Below are positions 9,544-18,906 of a DNA stretch of 64,000 bases, in pieces. The DNA lies in assembly GCA_030148485.1 (NCBI GenBank), contig JASBTJ010000076.1, forward strand, positions 1-64,000. Reading direction: 5' to 3'. The position numbers and the translations under genes are program-made. The notes beneath the pieces are model-generated. The model worked only from the letters and a program-made list of their open reading frames with translations. It searched no databases and was not told the DNA's origin. The stretch's first letter is position 1; every line of letters starts with the position of its first letter. This DNA comes from Gammaproteobacteria bacterium (lineage in GTDB: Bacteria; Pseudomonadota; Gammaproteobacteria; Chromatiales; Chromatiaceae).

Positions 9544-10461
9544 CTACCCTATTCCAATCTCGGCTTGCCCACAGCGTGCCTCGAAGGCCGCGCCCGGCAT
9601 CGGTCTCAGCCGCTGCGCCAGCGCCGTGTAACCCGGTGTCGCCGGGTCGATCTGGCCATGCCGCAACAAAAAGTCCATGACCACCAGATTGCAGTTCACC
9701 TTGAACATGTCCGTCGTTCTCACCAGCTCGGCCACGTCCTCTATCGGCAGCAACCGGAACTCCTCAACCTCGCCGTCCGTGTTGACGGGCTGAAAGTCCG
9801 CCGGGAGCTCCAAGTCGTAACAGTACAGCACATCGGGCTTGTAGCCACGTGAACCAACCGCGTTGTAACTGACCAGGCCGACCGGAACCGCTCGTCGGGC
9901 CAGGGTCTCGGCCATGCCGGCCTCTTCAAAGCATTCCTTGACCAGATTATCTGTAAGATCAATGCCATACGGCAGCCCGCCGGCGACCAGATTGTCCAGG
10001 CGGCCGGGGTAGATCAACCTGTCCTTGGCCCTTCGCCCCAGCCACATCAGCAGCCGGTCTCCGTCCCTGACATACCCGTTGAGGTGTTGACCAAACGCCC
10101 GGATGCCGAAAAAGCTCGCCGCCGCCCGGTCGATTCGACAAAGGGACCGATCTCTTTCCCCAGCCGTTACCGGGTAATCCTCACCCAGCGGCGGATGAAT
10201 ACGCGCCTCGGCCGCAAGCTCGTCCACCAGCGCCGCCAGCGCCGCGCTACGGCCGTCGGCGTCGGTCAGCATGGGATCGAGGATCAGTTCGCTGCCGTGT
10301 TCCTGAAACAGACCCCGAGCAGCGCGCAAACGTTCCGCGGCGGCCTGGGTCAGCCAGCCCACCACCCGTCCGCCGATACGCCACCGGCAGATGGGGTCGA
10401 CAACGGGCGGATTCAATGCATCCAGATGACGCAGATAGCCGGACAGGTCGTCAGTCATCAT
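9544..10461 (-). CDS. NUDIX hydrolase with N-terminal DUF4743-like domain
   Basis: About 305 residues: an N-terminal domain with CRWRIGGRVVGWL, then a NUDIX fold with a box of the form GGLPYGIDLTDNLVKECFEEAG, where Asp replaces the first Glu and Lys the Arg. Family members include eukaryotic thiamine-diphosphate-related NUDIX enzymes, so the substrate is uncertain. The open frame extends further upstream, but that part is the shadow of mazG; the real start is one of the two adjacent ATGs at 10461/10458, which overlap the mazG stop. Translational coupling to mazG is likely, giving a two-gene nucleotide-sanitising pair. Confidence 0.82.
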   Translation of the reverse strand: MMTDDLSGYLRHLDALNPPVVDPICRWRIGGRVVGWLTQAAAERLRAARGLFQEHGSELILDPMLTDADGRSAALAALVDELAAEARIHPPLGEDYPVTAGERDRSLCRIDRAAASFFGIRAFGQHLNGYVRDGDRLLMWLGRRAKDRLIYPGRLDNLVAGGLPYGIDLTDNLVKECFEEAGMAETLARRAVPVGLVSYNAVGSRGYKPDVLYCYDLELPADFQPVNTDGEVEEFRLLPIEDVAELVRTTDMFKVNCNLVVMDFLLRHGQIDPATPGYTALAQRLRPMPGAAFEARCGQAEIGIG

Positions 10462-11254
10462 CGGTCGGGCACCGTTCTGCCGCCTTGACCGCTTCCCAGG
10501 CCGCGTCCAGCTCGTCCAGCCCCAGTCGCTCCAAATCGGGCTTGCCGGAGCTGGCCAGCTGGTGCTCCATGGCATGGAAGCGACGCTCGAACTTGTCGTT
10601 GGCGCGGCGCAGCGTCTGCTCCGCATCGACACCCAACAAGCGCGTCACATTGACAATCGCGAACAGCAGATCGCCCAGTTCCTCCGCCAAATGCGCCGGA
10701 TCCGCCTCGGCGCGCGCCTGTTCGACCTCGGCCATCTCTTCCCGCACCTTGTCGAAGGCACCTTGCGCGTCGTCCCAATCAAACCCCACCCTGGCGGCGC
10801 GCTTTTGCAACTTGTCCGCGCGCACCAGGGCCGGTAGCGCCCGCGCCACGCCGGACAAGGCGCTGTCGCCCTGCTGCTTCTGGCCGCGCTCGGCCTGTTT
10901 TGCCGCCTCCCAGGCTTGGCGCAGCGCCTGTTCGTCGGCCACTTCGGCATCGCCAAACACATGGGGGTGACGGCGAATCATCTTGGCGCAGATCGACTCG
11001 GCCACATCGGCGAAGGCAAAAGCACCCTGCTCTTGCGCCATGCGCGCATGGAAAACCACCTGGAACAACAGGTCGCCCAATTCCCCACGCAAATCGTCGA
11101 GATCACCGTGCTCAATGGCATCGGCCACCTCGTAGGCCTCCTCCACCGTGTAGGGGGCGATACTGGCGAAATCCTGTTGCAGATCCCACGGGCAGCCGGT
11201 CTGCGGATCGCGCAGACGGGCCATGATGTCGATGAGGCGATGCATGGCGTCCAT
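10451..11254 (-). CDS. mazG: Nucleoside triphosphate pyrophosphohydrolase MazG
   Basis: House-cleaning enzyme that hydrolyses (d)NTPs to monophosphates. The 267 residues contain two tandem MazG domains: one around 25-100 with EEAYEVADAIEHGDLDDLRG-type metal-binding acidic residues (EExx...ExxD), and a second around 160-230 (EELGDLLFAIVNVTRLL). The N-terminus LRDPQTGCPWDLQQDF is characteristic. A second in-frame Met three codons on is an alternative start. It overlaps the downstream NUDIX gene. Confidence 0.95.
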   Translation of the reverse strand: MDAMHRLIDIMARLRDPQTGCPWDLQQDFASIAPYTVEEAYEVADAIEHGDLDDLRGELGDLLFQVVFHARMAQEQGAFAFADVAESICAKMIRRHPHVFGDAEVADEQALRQAWEAAKQAERGQKQQGDSALSGVARALPALVRADKLQKRAARVGFDWDDAQGAFDKVREEMAEVEQARAEADPAHLAEELGDLLFAIVNVTRLLGVDAEQTLRRANDKFERRFHAMEHQLASSGKPDLERLGLDELDAAWEAVKAAERCPTDDD

Positions 11255-11395
11255 AGCCGGATTCTACTCAAAGCCGACGGCGGCGGGGACAGCACCCCTC
11301 GTGGCCCTATGGATTCGGTGGCCAGCAGAACATGCTGATCTGCCCTCACCTTCGTCGACGTGCCCACGGTAGTTCAACCAAACCGAGGCGCGTCC

Positions 11396-12298
11396 TCAAC
11401 CGTCGGTATTGCGCACCGTATCGATAAAGGCTTCCACCACCGGATGATCCAGCTTGCTGCGGTGGCGGGCGATCCAGAGTATCCGCGGAATACGGAAACC
11501 GGCGACCTTGATGTGTCGCAGCACGCCGCGCCTCACCCTGTCCTGCACGGCGAACCTGGGCATGAAGCTGACGTGTCGACCTCTGCCGAGTATCTCGATG
11601 ATGGTATCGGTGGAACCGACCTCCAGCGCGACATTCAGCCCGTGCACCCCGATACCGTCCAAGGCCTCTTCCAAGGTCGCTCGCGCCGACGAGCGCTTTT
11701 CACGCAGTACATAGACCAGACTGCCCAGAGTGTCCACCGGCAGCAGCTCCGTATCGGCCATGGGATGATCGGCACCGCATACCAACCACAGCTCATCGTC
11801 CATCCATTTCTGCACCAGGATGTCGGGATGATCGGGTGCAATCTCCAGTAACGCCAGATCCGCCAGCCCGGTCGCCAGATCGGTCTGGATCTGGCGACTG
11901 TAGGTCATGCGGGTATCCACTTTGAAATGAGGATACTGCTCGTCGAACTGCAGCAACAGATCCGGCAGAAGGTGTTCGCCGATGGCCGAGGTGACCTCCA
12001 GCCGCATGCTGGTCTTGCCCGCCGCCAACTGGGTCAGTTCATCGTTTACCGCACGCAGCCGGTCCAAGGTCTGCACCGCCAGCACGTAAACCTTGTCGCC
12101 GGCTTCGGTCAGTCGAAGACGACCGCCGACCCGTTCCATCAAGGGCATGCCGTAGTAAGCGTCCAGGGCACGCAGCCGTTTGGTCACCGCCGGCTGCCCC
12201 ACGTGCAAGACCCGGGCGGCCTCGGTGACGCCACCGCGCTCGACCACAGCCCGCAAGGTCGCCCAGCCATTCAGATCGGGAAGTTTGTTGTTGTCCAT
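11396..12298 (-). CDS. LysR-family transcriptional regulator
   Basis: A 300-residue LTTR. The N-terminal winged helix-turn-helix (WATLRAVVERGGVTEAARVL, then GQPAVTKRLRALD) spans about 10-68, followed by a two-lobed effector-binding domain from about 95. I use the ATG at 12298 because it matches the family start better than the ATG 7 codons upstream. It is transcribed away from the nuoA-type operon, separated by 463 bp. LTTRs often regulate a divergent neighbour, so control of the complex I-like operon is possible but unproven. The ligand is unknown. Confidence 0.88.
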   Translation of the reverse strand: MDNNKLPDLNGWATLRAVVERGGVTEAARVLHVGQPAVTKRLRALDAYYGMPLMERVGGRLRLTEAGDKVYVLAVQTLDRLRAVNDELTQLAAGKTSMRLEVTSAIGEHLLPDLLLQFDEQYPHFKVDTRMTYSRQIQTDLATGLADLALLEIAPDHPDILVQKWMDDELWLVCGADHPMADTELLPVDTLGSLVYVLREKRSSARATLEEALDGIGVHGLNVALEVGSTDTIIEILGRGRHVSFMPRFAVQDRVRRGVLRHIKVAGFRIPRILWIARHRSKLDHPVVEAFIDTVRNTDG

Positions 12299-12761
12299 GA
12301 CAGGGATTATACGGGGCAAGACGTTGGCGGGGAGACTCCCACGGATTCATGACGCATCGGCGGAAACGGCGTGCACGTGGTCGGTGCGGGGCACGCCACC
12401 CAAGGCCATGCCCTCGCCCGGCGGACGCGACCGAAATCAACGTCAATTGACAGCCACCGGCACATCCCGAACACAGCGCCTCGCTGTGACCCAGCCGACG
12501 AGCCGACATCCCGCGCCGTCGCATCACCCATTCCGCGACGCCTCGGCACGAGCGCATCGCGAAGCCCGGACGATTGACCGAACGCGCCAACCAACTGTGC
12601 AAACGCGCTGTACTACCGGCCATCGCGCGGCGTTAGTATGTCGCTGGAGAACCGGGGACTTCGCAACGGATGCATCCGCCCCGTGCCTCGTGCCATACGT
12701 TCCGGGCAATGACGCCCGCTTCGTCGATTCTGTGCGCAACAGCAACCGGAATGAGCCCATC
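12299..12761. other. Intergenic region between divergent LysR gene and nuoA-like operon
   Basis: 463 bp with no convincing gene. Reading frames crossing it (including the long upstream extension of nuoA) show no recognisable protein sequence. It should hold the promoters of the LysR gene and the Nuo-like operon, plus any LysR operator. A TTGACA at 12447-12452 is a possible -35 box, but I see no good -10 partner. Confidence 0.5.
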
Positions 12762-13124
12762 ATGAGCACACTGGAACAATACGCATTGCTGTTGGGCCTT
12801 ACCGTCGGCATAGTCGGGTTCGTTCTCAGCCTTTATGCGCTCGCCCGCGCTGTCGGCAAGACGCGGAAGGAAGCGGGGAAGGACGTACCCGCTTCCAGTG
12901 GACAATTGTCTCGCGACCCGGTGTGGGTGCGTTACCACGCGCGTTACTACGGCTACGCATTGCTGTTTTTGGCCTTCGATATGGAAATGGCCTACATGTA
13001 CCCCTGGGCAGTGGTCTACAAGGAGGTTGGACTGGTGGCCCTGCTGGACATGGGCGTCTTTCTGGCGATTCTGTTCCTGGGTCTGCTCTATGGCTGGAGC
13101 CAGGGCGCGCTGCGGAGGCAATAG
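12762..13124 (+). CDS. nuoA: NADH-quinone oxidoreductase subunit A-like membrane protein
   Basis: 120 residues with three transmembrane helices (about 8-30, 62-85 and 90-113). The TM2 region AFDMEMAYMYPWAVVYKE aligns with the conserved FDxE...PWAV signature of NuoA, and the tail LLYGWSQGALRR matches its C-terminus. The loop between TM1 and TM2, which normally carries a PYECG motif facing the quinone channel, reads PASSGQLSRDPVWVRYH, so the cysteine is gone. The frame is open much further upstream, but the ATG at 12762 gives the family N-terminus. First gene of the seven-gene operon. Confidence 0.9.
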   Translation: MSTLEQYALLLGLTVGIVGFVLSLYALARAVGKTRKEAGKDVPASSGQLSRDPVWVRYHARYYGYALLFLAFDMEMAYMYPWAVVYKEVGLVALLDMGVFLAILFLGLLYGWSQGALRRQ

Positions 13125-15365
13125 GTGATCGGCGGAGCTCGACAGGGGGCGTGGTCCCGATTGCGCAGGCTGACCGCCGCTGCGATGGCCCGTGACCTGA
13201 CGACGTTCGTTGTACCCGGGCCGGATATCGCCGGCGCCCATGGTCTCGATATCGAAGCCGCCGGATTCAGGTTGGTCGCCAGCCCGCGGCACGCCAGCGT
13301 ACTCCTGGTGATCGGCGAAATCCCACCGGCGTTATGCGAAGCCGCGGCTGTTGTCTATGCACAGATGATGCGCCCCCGGGCGGTGCTATCCCTTGGGGCG
13401 CAAACGCGGCCGCCCCTGCCTTCCGCTGACATCACGGTGGGGCTTTCTCAGCACGAACTGATCGACGGTATGCGTCGGATTGGTGCCGCCATGGCCGAAG
13501 GCGCGTTCGGGCACGACGCTTCGGTGTTCGACGCGCCCGTGCTGCGACTCCGCATCGAATATACCTGTCCCATGCATCCGGACGTCGTTCGGGACGAACC
13601 CGGCCAGTGCCCCAAGTGCGGCATGAACCTCGTACGCCGCGAAGTCCAGGCCGGGACACCGCATCCGGACGGCCACAAGGACGCCGCTACGGAACCGGCG
13701 CACCAGCACCAACCCCCGAGCAAAACGGAACGACATGCGGCCGGTGCGTATACCTGTCCCATGCACCCCGAGGTGGTGCAGGATGGCCCCGGCCAGTGCC
13801 CCAAGTGCGGCATGGATCTCGAACCGCGCGAACCACAGCCGGCTGCGCCGCATCACCAGCAGCACACCGGGCATGCCTCAGCGGTCGAATACACCTGTCC
13901 CATGCACCCCGAGGTGGTGCAGGACGGCCCCGGCCAGTGCCCCAAGTGCGGCATGAATCTCGAACAGCGTGAATCGCAGCCGGCAGCGCCGCATCACCAG
14001 CCGCACGCCGGGCACGCCTCAGCGGTCGAATACACCTGCCCCATGCACCCCGAAGTCGCGCAGGACGGCCCCGGCCAGTGCCCCAAGTGCGGCATGGATC
14101 TCGAACCGCGTGAATCGCAGCCGGCAGCGCCGCATCACCAGCAGCACGCCGGGCACGCCTCAGCGGTCGAATACACCTGTCCCATGCACCCCGAGATGGT
14201 GCAGGATGGCCCCGGCCAGTGCCCCAAGTGCGGCATGGATCTCGAACCGCGCGAACCACAGCCGGCTGCGTCACATCACCAGCAGCACACCGGGCACACC
14301 GGGCACGACGGGCACGACGGGCACGACGGCATGAATCATGGAGAGATGGGCTTCATGTCCATGATCGAGGTCACCAAGGACCTTCCGCGAAGCCGTGATG
14401 GGCTGCAGATGGAATGGGTCGACGCACCCTTCGGGCCTTATTTTCCGGGCCTGCCCAGCGGACTGGTGCTGTCCCTGACCCTCGATGGCGACACCGTTGC
14501 GGCTGCAAAGGCCCGCTCACTGGCTGCACCAACCGACTGGACCCACCCTCTACCGCTGACGCCGCGCGCCTTCGTCGAACATGTGACCAACCTGAATCCA
14601 ATGAGTCCGCTGGCCTACCGGCTGCTCGCATGCCGGGCCCTGGAACAAGGCGCGCACGTCGATGTGCCGCCGAAAACGACACGCGGACGTATCGGGGCAC
14701 TGGAGCGCGAACGTCTCTTCAGTCATCTGGGCTGGCTGTCGCTGTTCGGACGGCAGATCGGCCTCGACTGGCTGGTAGGACGCGCAGCGGCACTGCAAAT
14801 TGACGTCCGCGATGCTGAATGCACACAAATCACGGCGTCGAAGCCTGCCATCCAATCGCTGATCAATCGGCTGCAAAGCACACCTCTGCTGCGGTCGCGC
14901 ACGAAACATAGCGGACACTTGGCACCGGACGACGCCCTGCGCGGCCCAATCGCCCGTGCCAGTGGCGTCGACGAGGATGCGCGCAACACCGACACCGGCT
15001 TTACCGAACTGGGCTTCGTTCCGGCCATCCAGCAAACCGGTGACAATTGGGCCCGCCTTCAGGTCAGACTCGCCGAAATCGACCGCAGCCTGGCACTCAT
15101 CGAAGCTGCGGACATCATCGCGACACCCGAAACCGGTGATATCGGCCAGGCGACCGGTAACGGGAACGCCGTCGTGGAAACACCCCGCGGCCCTGCCAGC
15201 CTGCAGATCACCTTGCAGAAAGGACAGGTCACGGAGGCACGCCTTGAGACGCCGTCCACGGCTCACCTTGATCTGATCGAATCGTTGATTGCGCAACAAG
15301 GCGTAGGTATCGCCCTGACGACCGTGTGCTCGCTGGATATCTCGCCGTGGGAGGTCCAACAGTGA
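13125..15365 (+). CDS. Fusion protein: degenerate NuoB-like, five heavy-metal-binding repeats, degenerate NuoD/HycE-like
   Basis: 746 residues in three parts. (1) About 25-125 resembles the core of NuoB/hydrogenase small subunits ([13 protein letters not shown], then [12 protein letters not shown], aligning with SPR...MIVAG and PRWVISMGSC), but the cysteine ligands of cluster N2 are absent. (2) About 147-375 has five CPMHP(D/E)...[10 protein letters not shown] motifs at residues 148, 211, 258, 305 and 352, the heavy-metal-binding domain known from copper/heavy-metal transporters, with His-rich linkers and a final [18 protein letters not shown] stretch. (3) About 410-746 resembles NuoD or group 4 hydrogenase large subunits ([53 protein letters not shown]) without the HPxxHG histidine or nickel-binding cysteines. 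The start is a GTG with GGAGG 8 bp upstream; the 3' end overlaps the nuoH GTG by 4 bp. This appears to be the only peripheral-arm protein of the complex. Its function is unknown. Confidence 0.8.
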   Translation: MIGGARQGAWSRLRRLTAAAMARDLTTFVVPGPDIAGAHGLDIEAAGFRLVASPRHASVLLVIGEIPPALCEAAAVVYAQMMRPRAVLSLGAQTRPPLPSADITVGLSQHELIDGMRRIGAAMAEGAFGHDASVFDAPVLRLRIEYTCPMHPDVVRDEPGQCPKCGMNLVRREVQAGTPHPDGHKDAATEPAHQHQPPSKTERHAAGAYTCPMHPEVVQDGPGQCPKCGMDLEPREPQPAAPHHQQHTGHASAVEYTCPMHPEVVQDGPGQCPKCGMNLEQRESQPAAPHHQPHAGHASAVEYTCPMHPEVAQDGPGQCPKCGMDLEPRESQPAAPHHQQHAGHASAVEYTCPMHPEMVQDGPGQCPKCGMDLEPREPQPAASHHQQHTGHTGHDGHDGHDGMNHGEMGFMSMIEVTKDLPRSRDGLQMEWVDAPFGPYFPGLPSGLVLSLTLDGDTVAAAKARSLAAPTDWTHPLPLTPRAFVEHVTNLNPMSPLAYRLLACRALEQGAHVDVPPKTTRGRIGALERERLFSHLGWLSLFGRQIGLDWLVGRAAALQIDVRDAECTQITASKPAIQSLINRLQSTPLLRSRTKHSGHLAPDDALRGPIARASGVDEDARNTDTGFTELGFVPAIQQTGDNWARLQVRLAEIDRSLALIEAADIIATPETGDIGQATGNGNAVVETPRGPASLQITLQKGQVTEARLETPSTAHLDLIESLIAQQGVGIALTTVCSLDISPWEVQQ
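13755..14318 (+). repeat. Four tandem 141-bp units encoding heavy-metal-binding domains
   Basis: Units starting at about 13755, 13896, 14037 and 14178 are near identical at DNA level and encode CPMHPE(V/M)[13 protein letters not shown] plus a His-rich linker of constant length (47 residues). A diverged fifth copy lies upstream at about 13566. The high identity suggests recent duplication, so copy number may vary between strains. The repeats lie within one gene and keep frame. Confidence 0.9.
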
Positions 15366-16258
15366 CAACCGTTTTGCTGCTCATGCTACTGGCTGTCGGC
15401 GCTTATCTGGTTGCCGTCATCGAGGATTGGGTCTACCGCGGGCACGTGCAATTATCCGCACCCTTGATCGCGGGTATCGCACTGTTGGGGCGGGAATCCG
15501 TCGTGCCACGCAAACCCGACCGGATCTTCTTCGAGACCGGGCCGGTGCTGCTGCTGATCTCGGCGGTACTGGCCGCGACCGTCATACCGCTGACCCCCGG
15601 CTTGATCGTCACGGATCTGGCAACGGGCGCGCTGTTCTTCAATGCGGCCCTGGTCTACGTGCTGGTCGCCCTGTTGATGGCGGGCTGGGGGCCGGACGGT
15701 GCCTACGCGATGATCGGCGGCTGGCGTTTTCTCGGCCAGTTGATCGCCTACGCCATGCTCATCGTCATGCCCATCACCGCGGTGGCCATGCGTGCCGAGT
15801 CGTTGCTCACCATGCAGATCGTGGCATCCCAGTCGGACATATGGAACATCCTGTACCAGCCTGTCGGTTTCGTGCTGTTTTTTGTCGCAGCAATGGCGTT
15901 GGCGTTCCTACCACCGTTCGACCTGCCGACAGCCAAAGGCGAACTCGCTGGCGGCGTGGAAGCGGAATACACCGGCGCCCGACTGGCCATATTCCGGCTC
16001 GGGCGCTTGGCCTTGGTCATTACCTTGGCCGCCGCCACCGTAACCTTCTACCTCGGCGGCTGGCATGGGCCCTGGCTGCCTACTTGGGCCTGGATTGCCA
16101 TCAAGATATTGGCGGTGACTTCGATCATGTTGCTGGCCGGGCGTTACGTCCCGCGTATCCGCGAATCCGACCTACTAGGCTGGTGCTGGAAGCTCGGCAT
16201 ACCGCTGGCGCTGCTCAATATCTTTCTCGTTGGCGTTCTCGCCCTGGTGTTCCCCTGA
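15362..16258 (+). CDS. nuoH: NuoH-like membrane subunit, diverged
   Basis: About 298 residues, shorter than typical NuoH (about 325), with eight or so hydrophobic helices. Recognisable NuoH elements are [49 protein letters not shown] and FYLGGW. Several charged residues normally part of the E-channel are changed: the SYE motif reads AYA, and PEAESE reads PTAKGE. The N-terminal ER...RYGPNRVGP loop is not recognisable. The start is the GTG at 15362 overlapping the previous stop (GTGA); the longer frame is not supported. NuoH links the peripheral arm to the pumps, so its divergence fits a changed peripheral arm. Confidence 0.85.
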   Translation: MTTVLLLMLLAVGAYLVAVIEDWVYRGHVQLSAPLIAGIALLGRESVVPRKPDRIFFETGPVLLLISAVLAATVIPLTPGLIVTDLATGALFFNAALVYVLVALLMAGWGPDGAYAMIGGWRFLGQLIAYAMLIVMPITAVAMRAESLLTMQIVASQSDIWNILYQPVGFVLFFVAAMALAFLPPFDLPTAKGELAGGVEAEYTGARLAIFRLGRLALVITLAAATVTFYLGGWHGPWLPTWAWIAIKILAVTSIMLLAGRYVPRIRESDLLGWCWKLGIPLALLNIFLVGVLALVFP

Positions 16259-16782
16259 TGACCGCGCAGGCATTGTTCATCGGCTTCTTCGGCCTTGCCG
16301 CCGTGTGGTTCGGCATCGTGGTGTTCCGCACCCATTCAATGGTCCGATCCGCGCTTGCGCTGCTGTTTTCTCAGACCGCGCTTGGCGCGATGTTTCTGAG
16401 CATGCAGGCGGAGTTCCTCGGTGTATTGCAGATCATGATGATGGCCACCGAGATGAGCATCATGGCGATTTTCATGGTGATGTTCATGATGGATCCGGGC
16501 GGGCTCGGGAAAATGGACATGACCCACCAGAGACGCCTGTCACTGGGCACCGGGGTTGTCGCCTTCGCAACCGCGGTCACCATTGCCCTGTTTGTCGACT
16601 GGGGTCCGATCACCTCATCCGCACCCGATGCAACGCAACAAACCGTTGACCTCGGGCTGGAACTGCTGGGTCGTTCGATGCTGATCTTCGAGACCGCCGG
16701 CATCACCATTCTCACCGCGATGATCGCGGCGACCGCGGTGGCGATACAACCGGCTGCAGGGGGGAGCAGACATGGGCGTTGA
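16258..16782 (+). CDS. nuoJ: NADH-quinone oxidoreductase subunit J-like
   Basis: 174 residues with five predicted transmembrane helices, like NuoJ (about 184). The N-terminus (TAQALFIGFFGLAAVWFGIV) and the following VFRTHSMVRSALALLFSQ and MMMATEMSIMAIFMVMFMM stretches fit NuoJ TM1-TM3, where the TM3 pi-bulge region takes part in proton access. Its ATG overlaps the nuoH TGA, and its end overlaps nuoK by 11 bp. The frame extends upstream through nuoH; this is a shadow. Confidence 0.88.
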   Translation: MTAQALFIGFFGLAAVWFGIVVFRTHSMVRSALALLFSQTALGAMFLSMQAEFLGVLQIMMMATEMSIMAIFMVMFMMDPGGLGKMDMTHQRRLSLGTGVVAFATAVTIALFVDWGPITSSAPDATQQTVDLGLELLGRSMLIFETAGITILTAMIAATAVAIQPAAGGSRHGR

Positions 16783-17083
16783 GTTGCTTATCGCACTCAC
16801 CACCGGCGCCGCCCTGTTCGGCATCGGCCTATACGGTGCGTTGTCGCAGACCAACCTGGTCATGATCATGATGGGCGTGGAACTGATCCTCGCGGGCGCC
16901 ATGATCAATCTGGTCGCTTTCTGGCGCTACCTGCACCCGGACAACCCCGCCGGCCAGATGTTCGTACTGATCATCATGACCGTCATGGCCGTCGAAATGG
17001 CGGTGGGTTTCGGCGTCGCCATCGCACGCTTCCGCGCCAAAGGCTCGGTGGAAATGGAAGAAGCCACGGAGTTGAAGGGATGA
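16772..17083 (+). CDS. nuoK: NADH-quinone oxidoreductase subunit K-like
   Basis: 103 residues, three transmembrane helices, family length. The two buried glutamates of the Mrp-type proton path are kept: MIMMGVELILAGAMINLV (TM2) and TVMAVEMAVGF (TM3). NuoK corresponds to MrpC of antiporters. Tight coupling with nuoJ (11-bp overlap) and nuoL (4-bp overlap). Confidence 0.95.
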   Translation: MGVELLIALTTGAALFGIGLYGALSQTNLVMIMMGVELILAGAMINLVAFWRYLHPDNPAGQMFVLIIMTVMAVEMAVGFGVAIARFRAKGSVEMEEATELKG

Positions 17084-18891
17084 TCCTGGTCACCATCCTG
17101 TCGCCGTTTGGTGCGATGCTGATGATCCTGCTGTTACGCCGCATGCCAGTCACATTGGCATTGACAGGTGCGACCATCGGCCTGGCCGCCAGCATCGGGT
17201 TATTGAGCACCACCTTCAACACCACAGGCAGCGAGCTGTTGCTCCCTTGCCTACCCGGCATGCCGCTGCGACTGGTGACCACCCCGCTGACAGTACTGCT
17301 TTCCGTCTTGGTTGCCAGCATCAGCACCCTGGTGGTGGTCTATGCCATCGGCTACATGCAGCGCGATGACGAAAAGGCGCGCTTCTTCGCCACCCTGCTG
17401 CTGTTCATCTCCGCGATGCAGACCCTGGTGTTCGCCGGCGACTGGATCTTGCTGCTTGCCGCCTGGGAATTGATCGGCCTGAGCAGTTACCTGCTGATCG
17501 GGTTCTGGTACCAGCGGCCGGGGGTCGGATCAGCCGCCACCCGCGCTTTTCTTTATACCCGCAGCGCGGATCTGGGGCTCTATATCGCGGCTTTCGTGCT
17601 CATCGGCAGCGCCGACACCAGCGAGATCGCCGCGACACTCGACACGGATGGCAACGCGGCCCTGGCCGCCGGTCTGCTGCTGCTGATCGCCGCCATGGGC
17701 AAGTCCGCGCAGACACCGCTGCACGACTGGTTGCAACGCGCCATGGTAGGACCGACACCGGTGTCGGCGCTGCTGCACTCCGCCACCCTGGTGGCAGCCG
17801 GTGCCATATTGCTGATCCGGGTAGCGCCCATGCTTCCGCCGGAAGCCCTGCAGATCATCGGCATCGTCGGCGGAATCACCACGGTGATCACCGGTCTCAT
17901 CGCACTGGGTGAACGCGACCTGACACGCATGCTGGCTGCGTCCACCTCCAGTCAGTACGGCTTGATGCTGATCGCCGTCGGCGCCGGTGTGCCCCTGGCG
18001 GCACTCCTGCATCTGATCGCCCATGCCGCAATCAAGAGCTCCCTGTTTCTCGGCGCCGGCGTATTCCAGCACAGCCGCGACAGCACGACGTTGGCGGAGC
18101 TGGCAGGCGCCGGCCGTGACCGGCCACGCATCTTCATTGGTTTTGCCCTGTCGGCCGTGGCCTTGGCAGGCATTCCGCCACTGAGCGGTTTCTTTTCCAA
18201 GGATGCGGTCATTGCCGCCGCACTGGCATCACCCGAGGCGCAGCTACTGACCCCGTTCGCACTCGCTGGCACCTTGCTGACCGGCGCTTACATGGCACGG
18301 GCATTGCGCATTCTGTGGCGGGGCGATGCCCGACAAAACCACCTCGCCGGGCTCGGCTGGATGGGTAGCGGGATGGCCGTGCTGGTGACACTGGCCGTCA
18401 TGCTCGGCGCGGCGTTTCCTGACATCGCCAGAGGTTTGCACGCCACACTGCCCGAAAGCACCTTGGCGCAGGGGCTTGGCTTGGGCTTCGCGTTATCCGG
18501 CCTGGCAGTGGGCTGGTTGGTTCCCGTACCCCGCCTGCTTGGTCCCCTGTTGCCCCTGGCCCGGCAGGGTTTCGCTGTAGCCGGTGGTTTCGACACCTGG
18601 ATGATCCGGCCCGCACGCGCCATTGCCCAAGGCTGCGAACAACTGGAGCGCAACCTGTACAACGGTGTGCTTGCGGTAGGTGGATACGCCCTCGGCATTG
18701 GCCGTGCCGTACGGCACAGCGATGACCGCGGGATTGATGGCCTGGTCTTTGCCCTGGCGCGGGCCACCGTCAATCTCGGTCACCGGGCACGCGCCTTACA
18801 GACTGGCCTGATCCATCGTGAAATGGCGATCACCGTGCTGGCTACCGCGCTGATTTCGGTGGTCTTGCTGATTGCTTTAACGGTCTACTGA
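17080..18891 (+). CDS. nuoL: NADH-quinone oxidoreductase subunit L-like proton pump
   Basis: 603 residues, near the usual 610. It has the antiporter-like fold with conserved AAWELIGLSSYLLIGFW (TM5 glutamate) and MGKSAQTPLHDWLQRAMVGP with the TM7 lysine, followed by TPVSALLHSATLVAAGAILL. The C-terminus has an amphipathic stretch plus a last transmembrane helix (EMAITVLATALISVVLLIAL), consistent with the lateral helix HL and its anchor. The ion-translocating machinery therefore looks intact. Starts at the ATG overlapping nuoK. Confidence 0.95.
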   Translation: MILVTILSPFGAMLMILLLRRMPVTLALTGATIGLAASIGLLSTTFNTTGSELLLPCLPGMPLRLVTTPLTVLLSVLVASISTLVVVYAIGYMQRDDEKARFFATLLLFISAMQTLVFAGDWILLLAAWELIGLSSYLLIGFWYQRPGVGSAATRAFLYTRSADLGLYIAAFVLIGSADTSEIAATLDTDGNAALAAGLLLLIAAMGKSAQTPLHDWLQRAMVGPTPVSALLHSATLVAAGAILLIRVAPMLPPEALQIIGIVGGITTVITGLIALGERDLTRMLAASTSSQYGLMLIAVGAGVPLAALLHLIAHAAIKSSLFLGAGVFQHSRDSTTLAELAGAGRDRPRIFIGFALSAVALAGIPPLSGFFSKDAVIAAALASPEAQLLTPFALAGTLLTGAYMARALRILWRGDARQNHLAGLGWMGSGMAVLVTLAVMLGAAFPDIARGLHATLPESTLAQGLGLGFALSGLAVGWLVPVPRLLGPLLPLARQGFAVAGGFDTWMIRPARAIAQGCEQLERNLYNGVLAVGGYALGIGRAVRHSDDRGIDGLVFALARATVNLGHRARALQTGLIHREMAITVLATALISVVLLIALTVY

Positions 18892-18906
18892 CAAGGAGAC
18901 GCCGGC

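Noticed and set aside
12180-12761. 194-codon extension of nuoA upstream
   Set aside because: Arg/Thr-rich sequence without motifs in a divergent promoter region; NuoA family length is about 120 residues.
13755-14318. Regular repeats considered as a CRISPR-like or other repeat array
   Set aside because: Units are 141 bp, contiguous, in frame and encode metal-binding domains; there are no unique spacers.
13125-15365. Fusion protein considered as a functional hydrogenase or copper ATPase
   Set aside because: No nickel-binding CxxC pairs at either end of the large-subunit-like part, and no P-type ATPase DKTGT motif or membrane helices.
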